A stretch of DNA of 64,000 nucleotides from Polynucleobacter antarcticus (GTDB taxonomy: Bacteria > Pseudomonadota > Gammaproteobacteria > Burkholderiales > Burkholderiaceae). Positions 53,276 through 62,525 of the stretch are shown piece by piece. The first letter of the stretch is position 1. Each line of letters opens with the position of its first letter. The DNA lies in assembly GCF_013307245.1 (NCBI RefSeq), contig NZ_CP028941.1, positions 1,922,001 through 1,986,000 of the forward strand, given 5' to 3'. Position numbers and translations under genes: made by a program. The notes beneath the pieces were generated by a model, which did no database searches, was not told the origin of the DNA, and worked only from the letters and a program-made list of their open reading frames with translations.

Positions 53276-55099
53276 CTAATCAAGATCAGCACGTTCTTGC
53301 ATCTGCCACATCTCTGCATAGTGGCCATTAGCAGCCAATAGGGCGCTATGGGTGCCCCTCTCAATGATCTGACCTCGCTCCATCACTAAAATCTGATCGG
53401 CATGCACAATTGTTGACAGTCTATGGGCAACGATCAGCGTTGTCCGGTTTTTAGCAAGGCCTAGTAACTCCTCCTGAAAGGCTCGCTCTGTCTTGGAATC
53501 CAAAGCCGAAGTAGCCTCATCAAAAATCAGCATGGCTGGTTTTTTCAATAAAGTACGCGCGATGGCAACCCGCTGCTTTTCTCCACCGGACAGCTTAAGA
53601 CCCCGTTCGCCTACTTGAGTCTCATATCCATCAGGAAGGCTTTTGATAAAACGATCAATCTGAGCGGCTCTGGCAGCCTCATGAACCTCTTCAATCGATG
53701 CACTTGGATTGCCGTAAGCAATGTTGTAGCCAATAGTGTCATTAAATAAAACCGTATCTTGCGGAACAATGCCGATTGCTTTACGGAGGCTAGCTTGAGT
53801 CACGTCCACCAGATTTTGTCCATCAATCAAGATCTTGCCTGACTGGACATCATAAAAACGAAACAATAAACGGGCTAAAGTACTCTTACCTGCACCGCTT
53901 TGTCCGACCACAGCCGTAATGGTTCCCGCAGGGATATTAAAAGTAATGTCGCGCAGTATTTCACGTTTAGCTTCATAGTGAAAAGAGACATTCTCAAAAG
54001 CTACATCAGGCCCTAGCCCTTGGTTAGCAATCTGCAAGGCCTTGGCATTGGGTCTATCTGCAATCTCTTTCTCAGTATCTAGGAGAGAGAACATCCGATC
54101 CATATCGGTGAGTGCCTGCTTAATTTCTCGATAGATCACTCCCAAGAAATTCAAGGGGATGTAGAGCTGAATCATTAAGGTATTGACCAATACCAGGTCA
54201 CCTAAAGTCATCGACCCATCAATTACGCCCAAAGTAGCGCGCCACAAAATCAGCACTAAACCAACTGCAATAATGACTTGCTGCCCAAAATTAAGCACCG
54301 CTAAAGATTTTTGGGATTTCACTGCTGCAGTTTGATAACGAATTAAATTTTGATCGTAACGATTCGCCTCAAACGCTTCGTTACCAAAGTACTTGACCGT
54401 CTCAAAGTTTAATAAAGAATCTATGGCTTTCTGGTTCGCCTTAGAATCCATTTCATTCATAGTGCGCCGAAAGTGCGTACGCCACTCAGTCACTACTACT
54501 GTAAAACCGATATAGAGCACTAAAGCAATTAAAGTAATAGCAGCAAACCAAATGTCATATGCGTACGCTAGGTAGCCTAAGACCAAGCAGAACTCGATCA
54601 AGGTCGGCAGAATGCTATATAGCGAATAAGAGATCAGGGATTGAATACCGCGAGTACCGCGCTCAATATCTCGGCTAACACCGCCAGTTTGACGCGCTAA
54701 ATGGAAACTTAAAGCCAAGGCATGGAGATGCTCAAACACTTGAAGCGCTACTTTACGAACAGCATTTTGAGTCACACGCGCAAAAAGGGACTCACGTAAC
54801 TCAGTAAATAAGGAAGCAGAGATTCTTAAAAGGCCATAGGCCAAAATTAAGACCGTAGGAACAACTAATAAAGCTTGGGCTGAGTCTGCTTTGATATTGA
54901 GAGTGTCAATCAACTCCTTCATCAGAATGGGAATGCCCAGATTCGTTACCTTAGCCGCAATGAGGCAACTCAATGCGATAGCAACTCTGAATTTATATTC
55001 CAGTAGGTATGGTAGTAAGTCACGAATGACCTTCCAGTCATTGCCACTTGAAGTCTTGGCAACTTCTGCCTGATGATGGTGGCCAGATGTCGGTCTCAT
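53276..55099 (-). CDS. ABC exporter, Atm1/HMT1-type fused permease-ATPase
   Basis: A 607-residue half-transporter. Six transmembrane helices lie in about residues 40-320 (TGGVSRDIERGTRGIQSL is typical of the Atm1 group). The nucleotide-binding domain has Walker A VVGQSGAGKSTLARLL, signature KLSGGEKQRVAIARTLL, Walker B AMLIFDEATSALD and H-loop VAHRLST. Bacterial Atm1 proteins export glutathione-linked metals or sulfur species; substrate is inferred. It overlaps nudB by 4 bases. Confidence 0.92.
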   Translation of the reverse strand: MRPTSGHHHQAEVAKTSSGNDWKVIRDLLPYLLEYKFRVAIALSCLIAAKVTNLGIPILMKELIDTLNIKADSAQALLVVPTVLILAYGLLRISASLFTELRESLFARVTQNAVRKVALQVFEHLHALALSFHLARQTGGVSRDIERGTRGIQSLISYSLYSILPTLIEFCLVLGYLAYAYDIWFAAITLIALVLYIGFTVVVTEWRTHFRRTMNEMDSKANQKAIDSLLNFETVKYFGNEAFEANRYDQNLIRYQTAAVKSQKSLAVLNFGQQVIIAVGLVLILWRATLGVIDGSMTLGDLVLVNTLMIQLYIPLNFLGVIYREIKQALTDMDRMFSLLDTEKEIADRPNAKALQIANQGLGPDVAFENVSFHYEAKREILRDITFNIPAGTITAVVGQSGAGKSTLARLLFRFYDVQSGKILIDGQNLVDVTQASLRKAIGIVPQDTVLFNDTIGYNIAYGNPSASIEEVHEAARAAQIDRFIKSLPDGYETQVGERGLKLSGGEKQRVAIARTLLKKPAMLIFDEATSALDSKTERAFQEELLGLAKNRTTLIVAHRLSTIVHADQILVMERGQIIERGTHSALLAANGHYAEMWQMQERADLD

Positions 55100-55566
55100 A
55101 ATGCTTTCTTGGAATCTTGGGTTGCTTGTATGGATAGCAATTGCATAATCGCATCTCTATTACTAGGGGAAAAACATTGGCTAGCTGCTGCTTCATAAGG
55201 CAGCCATTGGTACGCAACATGCTCTCTTGGGGCAAGGGTCACTAGTGTATCTTCTGGCACGACTAAGGAAAACCAATGCTCCGTATTCTTGGTGACACTA
55301 GGGGCATAGCGATGACGCCACTGGGGGAAAATTTCATACTCGATGTGGTGATGCATATTTTGTAGGGAGCCAGGGGAAAGTGTTGTCACATCAATCCCCG
55401 TTTCCTCCAGCACTTCTCGCGAAGCCGCCGAGCTCAACACCTCATCATGCGCATCTACACTACCTGTAACCGACTGCCAGAAATCTGTCTTATCAGCCCG
55501 CTCGATTAACAAGACTTCCCCATTTAATTTATAGATGACTACTAAAACTGAAATGGGAATTTTCAA
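55096..55566 (-). CDS. nudB: Nudix hydrolase, dihydroneopterin triphosphate diphosphatase (NudB)
   Basis: A 156-residue protein. The Nudix box is GSVDAHDEVLSSAASREVLEETGI, matching GX5EX7REUXEEXGU. The folate pathway assignment rests on family length, on the position behind aspS and on general likeness; another Nudix substrate is possible. It follows aspS by 22 bases and overlaps the ABC exporter. Confidence 0.88.
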   Translation of the reverse strand: MKIPISVLVVIYKLNGEVLLIERADKTDFWQSVTGSVDAHDEVLSSAASREVLEETGIDVTTLSPGSLQNMHHHIEYEIFPQWRHRYAPSVTKNTEHWFSLVVPEDTLVTLAPREHVAYQWLPYEAAASQCFSPSNRDAIMQLLSIQATQDSKKAL

Positions 55567-55588
55567 GATGCTTTAAGTCCCATCGTCT

Positions 55589-57388
55589 CTAGACAGCAGG
55601 AGTCGCTTGACGTAAGCGAATATGTAACTCGCGCAATTGACGCTCATCTACTGGACTAGGAGCCTGTGTGAGCAAGCACTGAGCACGCTGTGTTTTCGGG
55701 AAAGCAATCACATCACGAATAGACTCTGCACCGGTCATCATCGTCACGATACGGTCCAAACCAAAAGCAACTCCACCATGAGGAGGAGCACCATATTGCA
55801 AGGCATCTAACAAGAAACCAAACTTAGCCTGCGCTTCTTCAGCACCGATTTTCAAGGCACGGAATACTTGGCTCTGCACGGCCTCTTGATGAATACGCAC
55901 TGAACCGCCGCCAATCTCACTACCATTAAGAACCATATCATAGGCTTTTGCTAAGCACTTACCAGGGTCCGATTCTAAATAATGCATATGCTCGTCTTTA
56001 GGACTGGTAAACGGATGATGACAGGCCACCCAACGTGCTTCACCTTCGTCGTAATCAAACATTGGGAAATCAACGACCCACAAAGGCTTCCAGCCTTCAG
56101 AAGAGAGGCCATGCTCTTTACCCCAAGCAGAATGTCCGATCTTGAGACGTAAATTACCAATCGCATCATTCACGACTTTTTCTTTATCAGCGCCAAAGAA
56201 AATGATGTCGCCATCTTTAGCGCCTGTCCGCTTGAGAATGCCGTCTATTGCTGCATCATGCAAATTCTTAACGATCGGAGATTGCAAGCCATTGCGACCC
56301 TCGGCTAGCGAGTTGACCTTAATCCATGCCAAACCTTTGGCACCGTAAATAGCGACAAACTTGGTGTAGTCATCGATCTCACTGCGGCTAATATCTGATC
56401 CACCAGGAACACATAAACCGACAACACGCCCACCCTCTTGATTCGCAGCACCAGAGAAGACTTTGAAATCCACATCTTTCATTAAGTCAGTGAGTTCAGT
56501 GAATTCAAAATTCACTCTTAAGTCAGGCTTGTCTGAACCAAAGCGGGCCATGCCTTCCGAATAAGCCATAGTCGGAAAGGGATTAGGCAACTCCACGTTC
56601 ATCGTTATTTTGAAAATATGACGAATCATGTTTTCAAATAGCTCCCGAATTTCTATCTCGTCCAAGAAAGCGGTTTCACAGTCAATCTGTGTAAATTCTG
56701 GCTGGCGATCAGCACGCAAATCTTCATCACGGAAACACTTCGTTATTTGATAGTAACGATCAAAGCCAGCCACCATCAATAGTTGCTTAAACAACTGAGG
56801 TGATTGCGGTAAGGCAAAGAACTGACCATCATGCACACGGGAGGGAACCAAATAATCGCGAGCACCCTCAGGGGTACTCTTCGTCAACATCGGCGTCTCA
56901 ATATCAATGAAGCCGGCTGCATCTAGGTAACGACGGCACTCCATAGCCACGCTGTAACGTAGACGTAAATTCTTTTGCATCTGTGGACGACGTAAATCCA
57001 ACACACGATGCGTTAAACGCGTTGTCTCGGATAAGTTCTCATCATCCAACTGAAACGGTGGGGTAATAGATGCGTTCAGGATGACTAAGCTATGGCAAAG
57101 AATTTCTACCTTACCGCTCACAACCTCATTATTTTCAGTGCCAGCAGGTCGAGCGCGTACTAAACCCTTAATCTGAATACAAAACTCGTTACGCACTTGC
57201 TCGGCTAAGGCAAACATCTCTGGGCGATCGGGATCGCAAACAACCTGAACAAATCCCTGGTGATCACGCAAATCAATAAAAATCACGCCCCCGTGGTCAC
57301 GACGGCGATTCACCCAACCGGAGAGAGTAACTTCTTTACCTATAAGTGATTCAGTAACCTGACCACAGGTATGGCTTCGCATCGACAT
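55589..57388 (-). CDS. aspS: Aspartate--tRNA ligase
   Basis: A 599-residue class II synthetase. The N-terminal OB domain includes [26 protein letters not shown]; motif 2 is [18 protein letters not shown]; the bacterial GAD insert and motif 3 [15 protein letters not shown] follow. In some bacteria lacking AsnRS this enzyme also charges tRNA-Asn; that cannot be told here. Confidence 0.98.
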   Translation of the reverse strand: MSMRSHTCGQVTESLIGKEVTLSGWVNRRRDHGGVIFIDLRDHQGFVQVVCDPDRPEMFALAEQVRNEFCIQIKGLVRARPAGTENNEVVSGKVEILCHSLVILNASITPPFQLDDENLSETTRLTHRVLDLRRPQMQKNLRLRYSVAMECRRYLDAAGFIDIETPMLTKSTPEGARDYLVPSRVHDGQFFALPQSPQLFKQLLMVAGFDRYYQITKCFRDEDLRADRQPEFTQIDCETAFLDEIEIRELFENMIRHIFKITMNVELPNPFPTMAYSEGMARFGSDKPDLRVNFEFTELTDLMKDVDFKVFSGAANQEGGRVVGLCVPGGSDISRSEIDDYTKFVAIYGAKGLAWIKVNSLAEGRNGLQSPIVKNLHDAAIDGILKRTGAKDGDIIFFGADKEKVVNDAIGNLRLKIGHSAWGKEHGLSSEGWKPLWVVDFPMFDYDEGEARWVACHHPFTSPKDEHMHYLESDPGKCLAKAYDMVLNGSEIGGGSVRIHQEAVQSQVFRALKIGAEEAQAKFGFLLDALQYGAPPHGGVAFGLDRIVTMMTGAESIRDVIAFPKTQRAQCLLTQAPSPVDERQLRELHIRLRQATPAV

Positions 57389-57404
57389 AACAATTTCCTA
57401 TAAA

Positions 57405-58058
57405 TCAAAGAGGTGGTGACGGCTGAACTACAGCCAAACCAGGAATATTTTTGGGGGGCACAGACCCCATTGAAACAATATGTTTGAGGGCTTCTTCGAC
57501 ACTCATGTCTAACTCAATCGTTAGTCTACGAGGCACGATCATAAAAAAGCCCGAGGTGGGATTTGGGGTTGTGGGCAAGAAAACGTTGACGTAATCTTCG
57601 CCTAATTTGGTCGTGACTTCTTTAGCAGGTATACCGGTTTGGAACGCAATCGCCCAAGAATCGGCATGTGGATAACGAATCAAAAGTGCCTTGCTAAAAG
57701 CTTGACCGCTACCAGAAAATAAAGTCGAGGAGACTTGTTGCACGCTGGAATAGATCGATCTCACGATCGGAATACGATTCATGATCCGATTCCATACTTT
57801 CATCCACCACTGGCCTGCAAAATTAATTGCCAATAAACCAGTAAACATAATGACGGAGACCACAATCACAACACCGAGACCTGGGATTTCACGGAAATGC
57901 TTTAGATCACCCGCAAACTGATTAGGGAAGACCGCAATGATGGCTTGCATCACAGAGCCAAAAACGCCATCGAGCAAACCTAGGCCCCAAGTGATGACCC
58001 AGATGGTAACGGCCATGGGGACCCATACGAGAATGCCTGCAATAAAGTATTTTTTCAT
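57405..58058 (-). CDS. DUF502 family inner-membrane protein
   Basis: A 217-residue membrane protein with two N-terminal hydrophobic segments (YFIAGILVWVPMAVTIWVI and GVVIVVSVIMFTGLLAINF) and conserved RIPIVRSIYSSVQQVSSTLF, VNVFLPTTPNPTSGFFMIVPR. DUF502 proteins have no defined function. The gene is 16 bases upstream of aspS in the same direction. Confidence 0.9.
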   Translation of the reverse strand: MKKYFIAGILVWVPMAVTIWVITWGLGLLDGVFGSVMQAIIAVFPNQFAGDLKHFREIPGLGVVIVVSVIMFTGLLAINFAGQWWMKVWNRIMNRIPIVRSIYSSVQQVSSTLFSGSGQAFSKALLIRYPHADSWAIAFQTGIPAKEVTTKLGEDYVNVFLPTTPNPTSGFFMIVPRRLTIELDMSVEEALKHIVSMGSVPPKNIPGLAVVQPSPPL

Positions 58059-58134
58059 GTGCCTGTGACGATGCCGGTGCTGATACTTTGACTAACCTGA
58101 TATTTTAGCGGGTTAAACCAAGACTGGCGACAGG

Positions 58135-59730
58135 CTAATACAGACCTAGGCCAATTATTACTATCCCAGCCAAAAATCCGCCTGCAAATAGCAAAATCCC
58201 CACTAATAAGCGATGGGTACGCCTTTCTTGCAATAAAAGACTCTTCAAGACCTCTAATTCAGCATTTTGATGTTTTTGCCCTTTTTGCTGCCCACTACTC
58301 TGCGCTAAGCTCTCTGCAATGAGGCGCGGTAATGTAGGTAAGATCTGCGCCCATGCAGGTGCCTCAGCCTTTACCCCTGCCACTAAGGCTCTCCAACCCA
58401 ATTGCTGGCTGATCCATCTTTCCAAAATAGGCTTGGCTGTTTTCCATAGATCCAAATCGGGATCAAGCTGACGGGCAAGCCCCTCTACATTTAATAAAGT
58501 CTTTTGAAGCAGGGTCAGTTGAGGCTGAATTTCTACCTTAAAACGACGGGAGGTTTGGAATAAACGCATCAACACAATGCCTAAGGAAATTTCTTTTAAA
58601 GGGCGATCAAAATACGGTTCACACACTGAGCGTACTGCGCCCTCAAGCTCTTCTACTCTGGTATCGGCTGGTACCCAACCCGATTCCAGATGCAACTCAG
58701 CAACTCGACGGTAATCACGATTGAAAAATGCTAAGAAATTTAAAGCAAGATAACTTTTATCAGACTGACTCAATGCGCCCACAATTCCAAAATCTAAGGA
58801 GATGAAACGGCCGAATGTCTCTGGCTCCAAACTAATCATGATGTTGCCAGGATGCATATCCGCATGAAAAAAACCATGCTCAAATACTTGAGTGAAAAAG
58901 ATTTCTACGCCATCGGCTGCTAATTTTTTAAAATCGACACCCGCTGCTCGCAAATCTGCAGTTCGTCCAATCGAGATGCCATTCATTTTTTCCATCACGA
59001 TGACATTGGTGTGACACAGGTCCCAGTACATCTCCGGAATCATCAACTGATGAGAGCCCGCAAAATTACGCCTCAATTGACTGGAGTTTGCTGCCTCACG
59101 CATGAGATCTAATTCATCATGAATATGGGTATCAAACTCTGCAACGTTTTCACGAGGCTTTAAGCGCCGGCCATCATCCGAGCTACGTTCAATAATTTTT
59201 GCTAGGTCATATAACAGCGCAAGATCACCATCAATAATAGGCAGGATTCCTGGACGTAATACTTTGACTGCTACTGCGCGCCCTTCCCACTCAGGATGTT
59301 TTTCAGTAGCTCGCAAAAGGCCGAAGTGAACCTGGGCTACCGAGGCACTCGCTACCGGAGTGGCATCAAATTCAATAAATACTTCTTCAATAGATTGTCC
59401 CAGGGCTTTTTCAATCAAACGACAAGACTCTGCATTAGAAAAAGGCGGTACCTGATCTTGCAACTTCGCTAATTCATTGGCAATGTCTTCTGGTAACAAA
59501 TCACGTCGTGTAGAAAGTACCTGGCCGAACTTAATGAAGATAGGGCCGAGTGCCTCTAGTGTTAAACGAATACGTTCACCCCGAGGCAGGGACTCGCCGG
59601 GCGAGGTCCAACAAATTACCGTAAGTGCAGCCCGCCGAATACCGGGCTTGAGGATGTCGCGCAAGGACAGCAGTAAGCCATAACGCCAGGCAGTAAAGAA
59701 GATAAAGGAAAGACGAGCCAGTCGACGCAC
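58135..59730 (-). CDS. ubiB: Ubiquinone biosynthesis ATPase/kinase-like UbiB
   Basis: A 531-residue ABC1/ADCK-like protein. KxGQ motif [36 protein letters not shown] and the DFG-like SLDFGIVGA are present. Two C-terminal hydrophobic helices ([25 protein letters not shown]) anchor it. It supports ubiquinone synthesis together with UbiJ, encoded 3 bases upstream. Confidence 0.96.
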   Translation of the reverse strand: MRRLARLSFIFFTAWRYGLLLSLRDILKPGIRRAALTVICWTSPGESLPRGERIRLTLEALGPIFIKFGQVLSTRRDLLPEDIANELAKLQDQVPPFSNAESCRLIEKALGQSIEEVFIEFDATPVASASVAQVHFGLLRATEKHPEWEGRAVAVKVLRPGILPIIDGDLALLYDLAKIIERSSDDGRRLKPRENVAEFDTHIHDELDLMREAANSSQLRRNFAGSHQLMIPEMYWDLCHTNVIVMEKMNGISIGRTADLRAAGVDFKKLAADGVEIFFTQVFEHGFFHADMHPGNIMISLEPETFGRFISLDFGIVGALSQSDKSYLALNFLAFFNRDYRRVAELHLESGWVPADTRVEELEGAVRSVCEPYFDRPLKEISLGIVLMRLFQTSRRFKVEIQPQLTLLQKTLLNVEGLARQLDPDLDLWKTAKPILERWISQQLGWRALVAGVKAEAPAWAQILPTLPRLIAESLAQSSGQQKGQKHQNAELEVLKSLLLQERRTHRLLVGILLFAGGFLAGIVIIGLGLY

Positions 59731-59733
59731 GAT

Positions 59734-60360
59734 TTATTTAGCCTTTTGCTCTAGCAGTTGAATACGCTTATCGATGCGATCCACTGCATCACGTAACTCA
59801 TTTAACTCATTCTTACGAATCATAAAATCTCGTTTGTTTAACAGTATCTTTTTTTCTTCACTGACATACTCCACTGCATTTTCCAGTAAATCAGAGGCTG
59901 CCGATTGTTTGGAGGAGATAAACTTTTTCCCTTGACGCACTATAAAGTGTGCCGGTGCATCGCCAATGACGCGAGCCAAATCTTCCTCATACTCCCAACG
60001 CACCTGCCCTGCCAGTCGACCGACGAGTTGCGCCAAATCCGCATCGCCTGTAATTTTTACCGCTTTCATCGCCTGGTCGCGCAGATTTCCAGGAGCTCCG
60101 ATCATCATACTGAGAGCATCCGCTGTGATTGCCAACTCTAGGGTGGGTTGGTCAACTTGATTTAAGGCGCTTAAAAGCCCGTCGGACGTCAATTCAAAAT
60201 ATAAATTACCCACTGGCAACTGTAGCAAAATGACCTTACCAGCATGCCTTGCCAACTCCGTCATAGCCCATGGCTCGGCTCGTAGAACATGATTTATCCC
60301 TTGGCAAGCCACGCTTGCAGCAATCGGGGGACTTAAGGAAGAGGGGGGCACAGGATTCAT
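59734..60360 (-). CDS. ubiJ: UbiJ-like SCP2 domain protein
   Basis: A 208-residue protein. The SCP2 lipid-binding domain covers about residues 20-125 (VILLQLPVGNLYFELTSDGLLSALNQ, DADLAQLVGRLAGQVRWEYEEDLARVIGD) and a C-terminal coiled coil ends it (NELNELRDAVDRIDKRIQLLEQ). UbiJ gathers the aerobic Ubi complex with UbiK. Order ubiE-...-ubiJ-ubiB matches other proteobacteria, but a Tim44-like gene sits between. Confidence 0.88.
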   Translation of the reverse strand: MNPVPPSSLSPPIAASVACQGINHVLRAEPWAMTELARHAGKVILLQLPVGNLYFELTSDGLLSALNQVDQPTLELAITADALSMMIGAPGNLRDQAMKAVKITGDADLAQLVGRLAGQVRWEYEEDLARVIGDAPAHFIVRQGKKFISSKQSAASDLLENAVEYVSEEKKILLNKRDFMIRKNELNELRDAVDRIDKRIQLLEQKAK

Positions 60361-60365
60361 TGGTA

Positions 60366-60389
60366 TAAAAAAACCCGCACAAGTGCGGG
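60366..60389 (-). terminator. Rho-independent terminator after the Tim44-like gene
   Basis: On the minus strand CCCGCAC/GTGCGGG forms the stem, followed by seven T residues. It lies between the Tim44-like gene and ubiJ, so ubiJ-ubiB may have a separate promoter, partly inside this hairpin region. Confidence 0.87.
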
Positions 60390-60413
60390 CTTTCAGTCGA
60401 AAGTAGCTCTAGC

Positions 60414-61337
60414 TTAAACTAACTGAGAGATACCCGCTAGTACCCAGCCTCCAGGACCACTGACTGGCTTGCTTAAGTTCCAGATTTCAGAGAAATTATT
60501 TGCTGGGGCGTCAAGCTGCTCACGGATGTTGCCGGAGAACTGCACGCTGCAGTAATAGGTGTTCTCAATAGTCTCAATACCGATGAGCTGGGCATTGAGC
60601 GTCACTACTTCTGTTTGATTGACGCTATCAGCACGGCCTGCGAGGTCTTGCTGAATCGTATCAAACATCTCTGGAGTAGCAAATTCACGCAAGGCCACTA
60701 AGTCACCTTGATCCCACGCCTTTTGCAAACTCACAAAATATTGTTTTGCATTTTCCAGGAATGCAGGCTGGTCAAAACCAGGCGGCAGAGTAGATTGAAA
60801 TCCTGAGGGCTCTGCAACAACGGCGCCCGCACCACCAAAAGCAGCAGATGCAGGTGTGAAGCTTGGCTCATATTTAGGCGTCTGCTGATCAAACTGAGTG
60901 CGCTGCATACCCTGAGGAGCTGCAGCTTGTGGAGTGCGTCCTGCACCAGATAAAGCTGGCAACAATTTCTTGATCACGAACATGATGACAAAACCTGCCA
61001 AAACAGCAATCAATAGACCGGTGATCATAGAAGAAGCAGCCTCACCTAAACCCAAATGAGACAAAAGATATCCAATTCCTAAGCCGGCAGCTAAACCACC
61101 CAAAATTCCACCCATGCCACCGAAACGACTTGGGGCTGCCGCTGGAGCAGCAGGAGGTGCAGCAGCAGGTTGTGCTTGCTGTGCTGGTTTTGCGGGTGTA
61201 GCCTGCTTCTGCATCGGCGCACTAGGTGCTTTACCAATACTACTTCCACCGCCTAAACGCTTCGCATCCACGTGTCCGACGGAAGCAAATACTAAAAACA
61301 GACTTAAAAAAGTCGCTTTAAAAAAATGCTTGTTCAT
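60414..61337 (-). CDS. Tim44-like domain protein, membrane-anchored
   Basis: A 307-residue protein with a signal or anchor (FLSLFLVFASVGHVDA), a Pro/Ala/Gln-rich linker, a glycine-rich membrane segment (GGMGGILGGLAAGLGIGYLLSHLGLG), a second hydrophobic helix (GLLIAVLAGFVIMFVIKKLLP) and a C-terminal Tim44-like domain (FLENAKQYFVSLQKAWDQGDLVALREFATPEMFDTIQQ). Bacterial Tim44-like proteins are linked to membrane protein function; specific role unknown. It lies between ubiE and ubiJ. Confidence 0.88.
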   Translation of the reverse strand: MNKHFFKATFLSLFLVFASVGHVDAKRLGGGSSIGKAPSAPMQKQATPAKPAQQAQPAAAPPAAPAAAPSRFGGMGGILGGLAAGLGIGYLLSHLGLGEAASSMITGLLIAVLAGFVIMFVIKKLLPALSGAGRTPQAAAPQGMQRTQFDQQTPKYEPSFTPASAAFGGAGAVVAEPSGFQSTLPPGFDQPAFLENAKQYFVSLQKAWDQGDLVALREFATPEMFDTIQQDLAGRADSVNQTEVVTLNAQLIGIETIENTYYCSVQFSGNIREQLDAPANNFSEIWNLSKPVSGPGGWVLAGISQLV

Positions 61338-61392
61338 ATTTTTTATCCCCTAATTATTCTTTAATTCTACGTACTGCATTACTACCTAAGTA

Positions 61393-62136
61393 TCAGTATT
61401 TAATACCAATATGCAAAGCAACGATACCCCCAGACATTCTATGGGTATCAACCTCATCAAAACCAACATCCAACATCATTTCCTTGAGGGTTTGAGCATC
61501 TGGATGCATACGAATCGATTCGGCTAAATAACGATAACTCTCAGAGTCTTGGGCAATTTTCTCACCCAGCCATGGAAGCACCTTAAAGGAATAGGCATCG
61601 TAAACAGGCTGTAAAAAAGCATCTGGCTTAGAGAACTCTAAAACCAATACACGCCCTCCTGGCTTAATCACGCGACACATTTCCCGCAGGGCATCTTCCT
61701 TATGGGTCATGTTGCGCAAACCGAAGGCCACCGTCACGACATCAAAGTGATTGGCTGAAAAAGGAATTTTCTCTGCATCAAACTGAACGCATGGTAAGGC
61801 CAAACCTTGGTCTAGTAGACGGTCACGGCCAACACCTAGCATCGAGGCATTAATGTCACTTAACCACACTTGAGCATCGGTGTTGTGCCCCCAATCTGCT
61901 GCACGTGCAAATGCTGCGGCTAAGTCACCTGTTCCGCCGGCAATATCTAATACCTTTTGACCTGGACGAACCTGAGCTCGAGCAATAGTGACTTTCTTCC
62001 ACGCCCGATGCAAACCAAATGACATGAGGTCATTCATCACATCGTATTTACTAGCTACGGAATGAAATACCTCTGCTACCTTGCCAGCTTTTTCAGCCTC
62101 ATCAACGCTTTCATATCCAAAATGGGTTTTACGCAT
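61393..62136 (-). CDS. ubiE: Ubiquinone/menaquinone C-methyltransferase UbiE
   Basis: A 247-residue SAM methyltransferase. [44 protein letters not shown] is the family opening; SAM motif [35 protein letters not shown] is conserved. It methylates the quinone ring. It overlaps the DUF971 gene by 1 base. Confidence 0.97.
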   Translation of the reverse strand: MRKTHFGYESVDEAEKAGKVAEVFHSVASKYDVMNDLMSFGLHRAWKKVTIARAQVRPGQKVLDIAGGTGDLAAAFARAADWGHNTDAQVWLSDINASMLGVGRDRLLDQGLALPCVQFDAEKIPFSANHFDVVTVAFGLRNMTHKEDALREMCRVIKPGGRVLVLEFSKPDAFLQPVYDAYSFKVLPWLGEKIAQDSESYRYLAESIRMHPDAQTLKEMMLDVGFDEVDTHRMSGGIVALHIGIKY

Positions 62137-62525
62137 TAATGTGTTCCGCAGGACTTTCCGCCAGCTCCACCCATAGGGGTATCTCGGTCCAGGCCGGCAG
62201 CCGCTAATTTATCTAAATGCTCTTTCCATAATGGCTCATGGTTCTCACATAAAAATTGCAAGTAGTCCCAAGAATACAAACCAGACTCATGCCCATCTGA
62301 GAAAGACGGCTTGATAGCGTAATGGCCCACTGGCTCAATATTAGCAATCAAAACCTCACGCTTGCCAGTTTGCAAGGTCTCTTGGCCTGGGCCATGACCT
62401 TGCACCTCAGCTGATGGCGACACTACCCTCAGAAATTCAAAAGGCAAACGAAAGACGGTGCCATTTTCGTAACCTAACTCAAGTACTTTAGATTGCTGAT
62501 GTACTACGATGTTTGTCGGAATCAT
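62136..62525 (-). CDS. DUF971 (GBBH-like N-terminal) domain protein
   Basis: A 129-residue protein. [26 protein letters not shown] and [31 protein letters not shown] are DUF971 blocks, the same domain as at the N-terminus of gamma-butyrobetaine hydroxylase. The C-terminal end ([12 protein letters not shown]) has a Cys/His pair. It is often found near ubiE or Fe-S genes; function unknown. It overlaps both neighbours by one base. Confidence 0.9.
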   Translation of the reverse strand: MIPTNIVVHQQSKVLELGYENGTVFRLPFEFLRVVSPSAEVQGHGPGQETLQTGKREVLIANIEPVGHYAIKPSFSDGHESGLYSWDYLQFLCENHEPLWKEHLDKLAAAGLDRDTPMGGAGGKSCGTH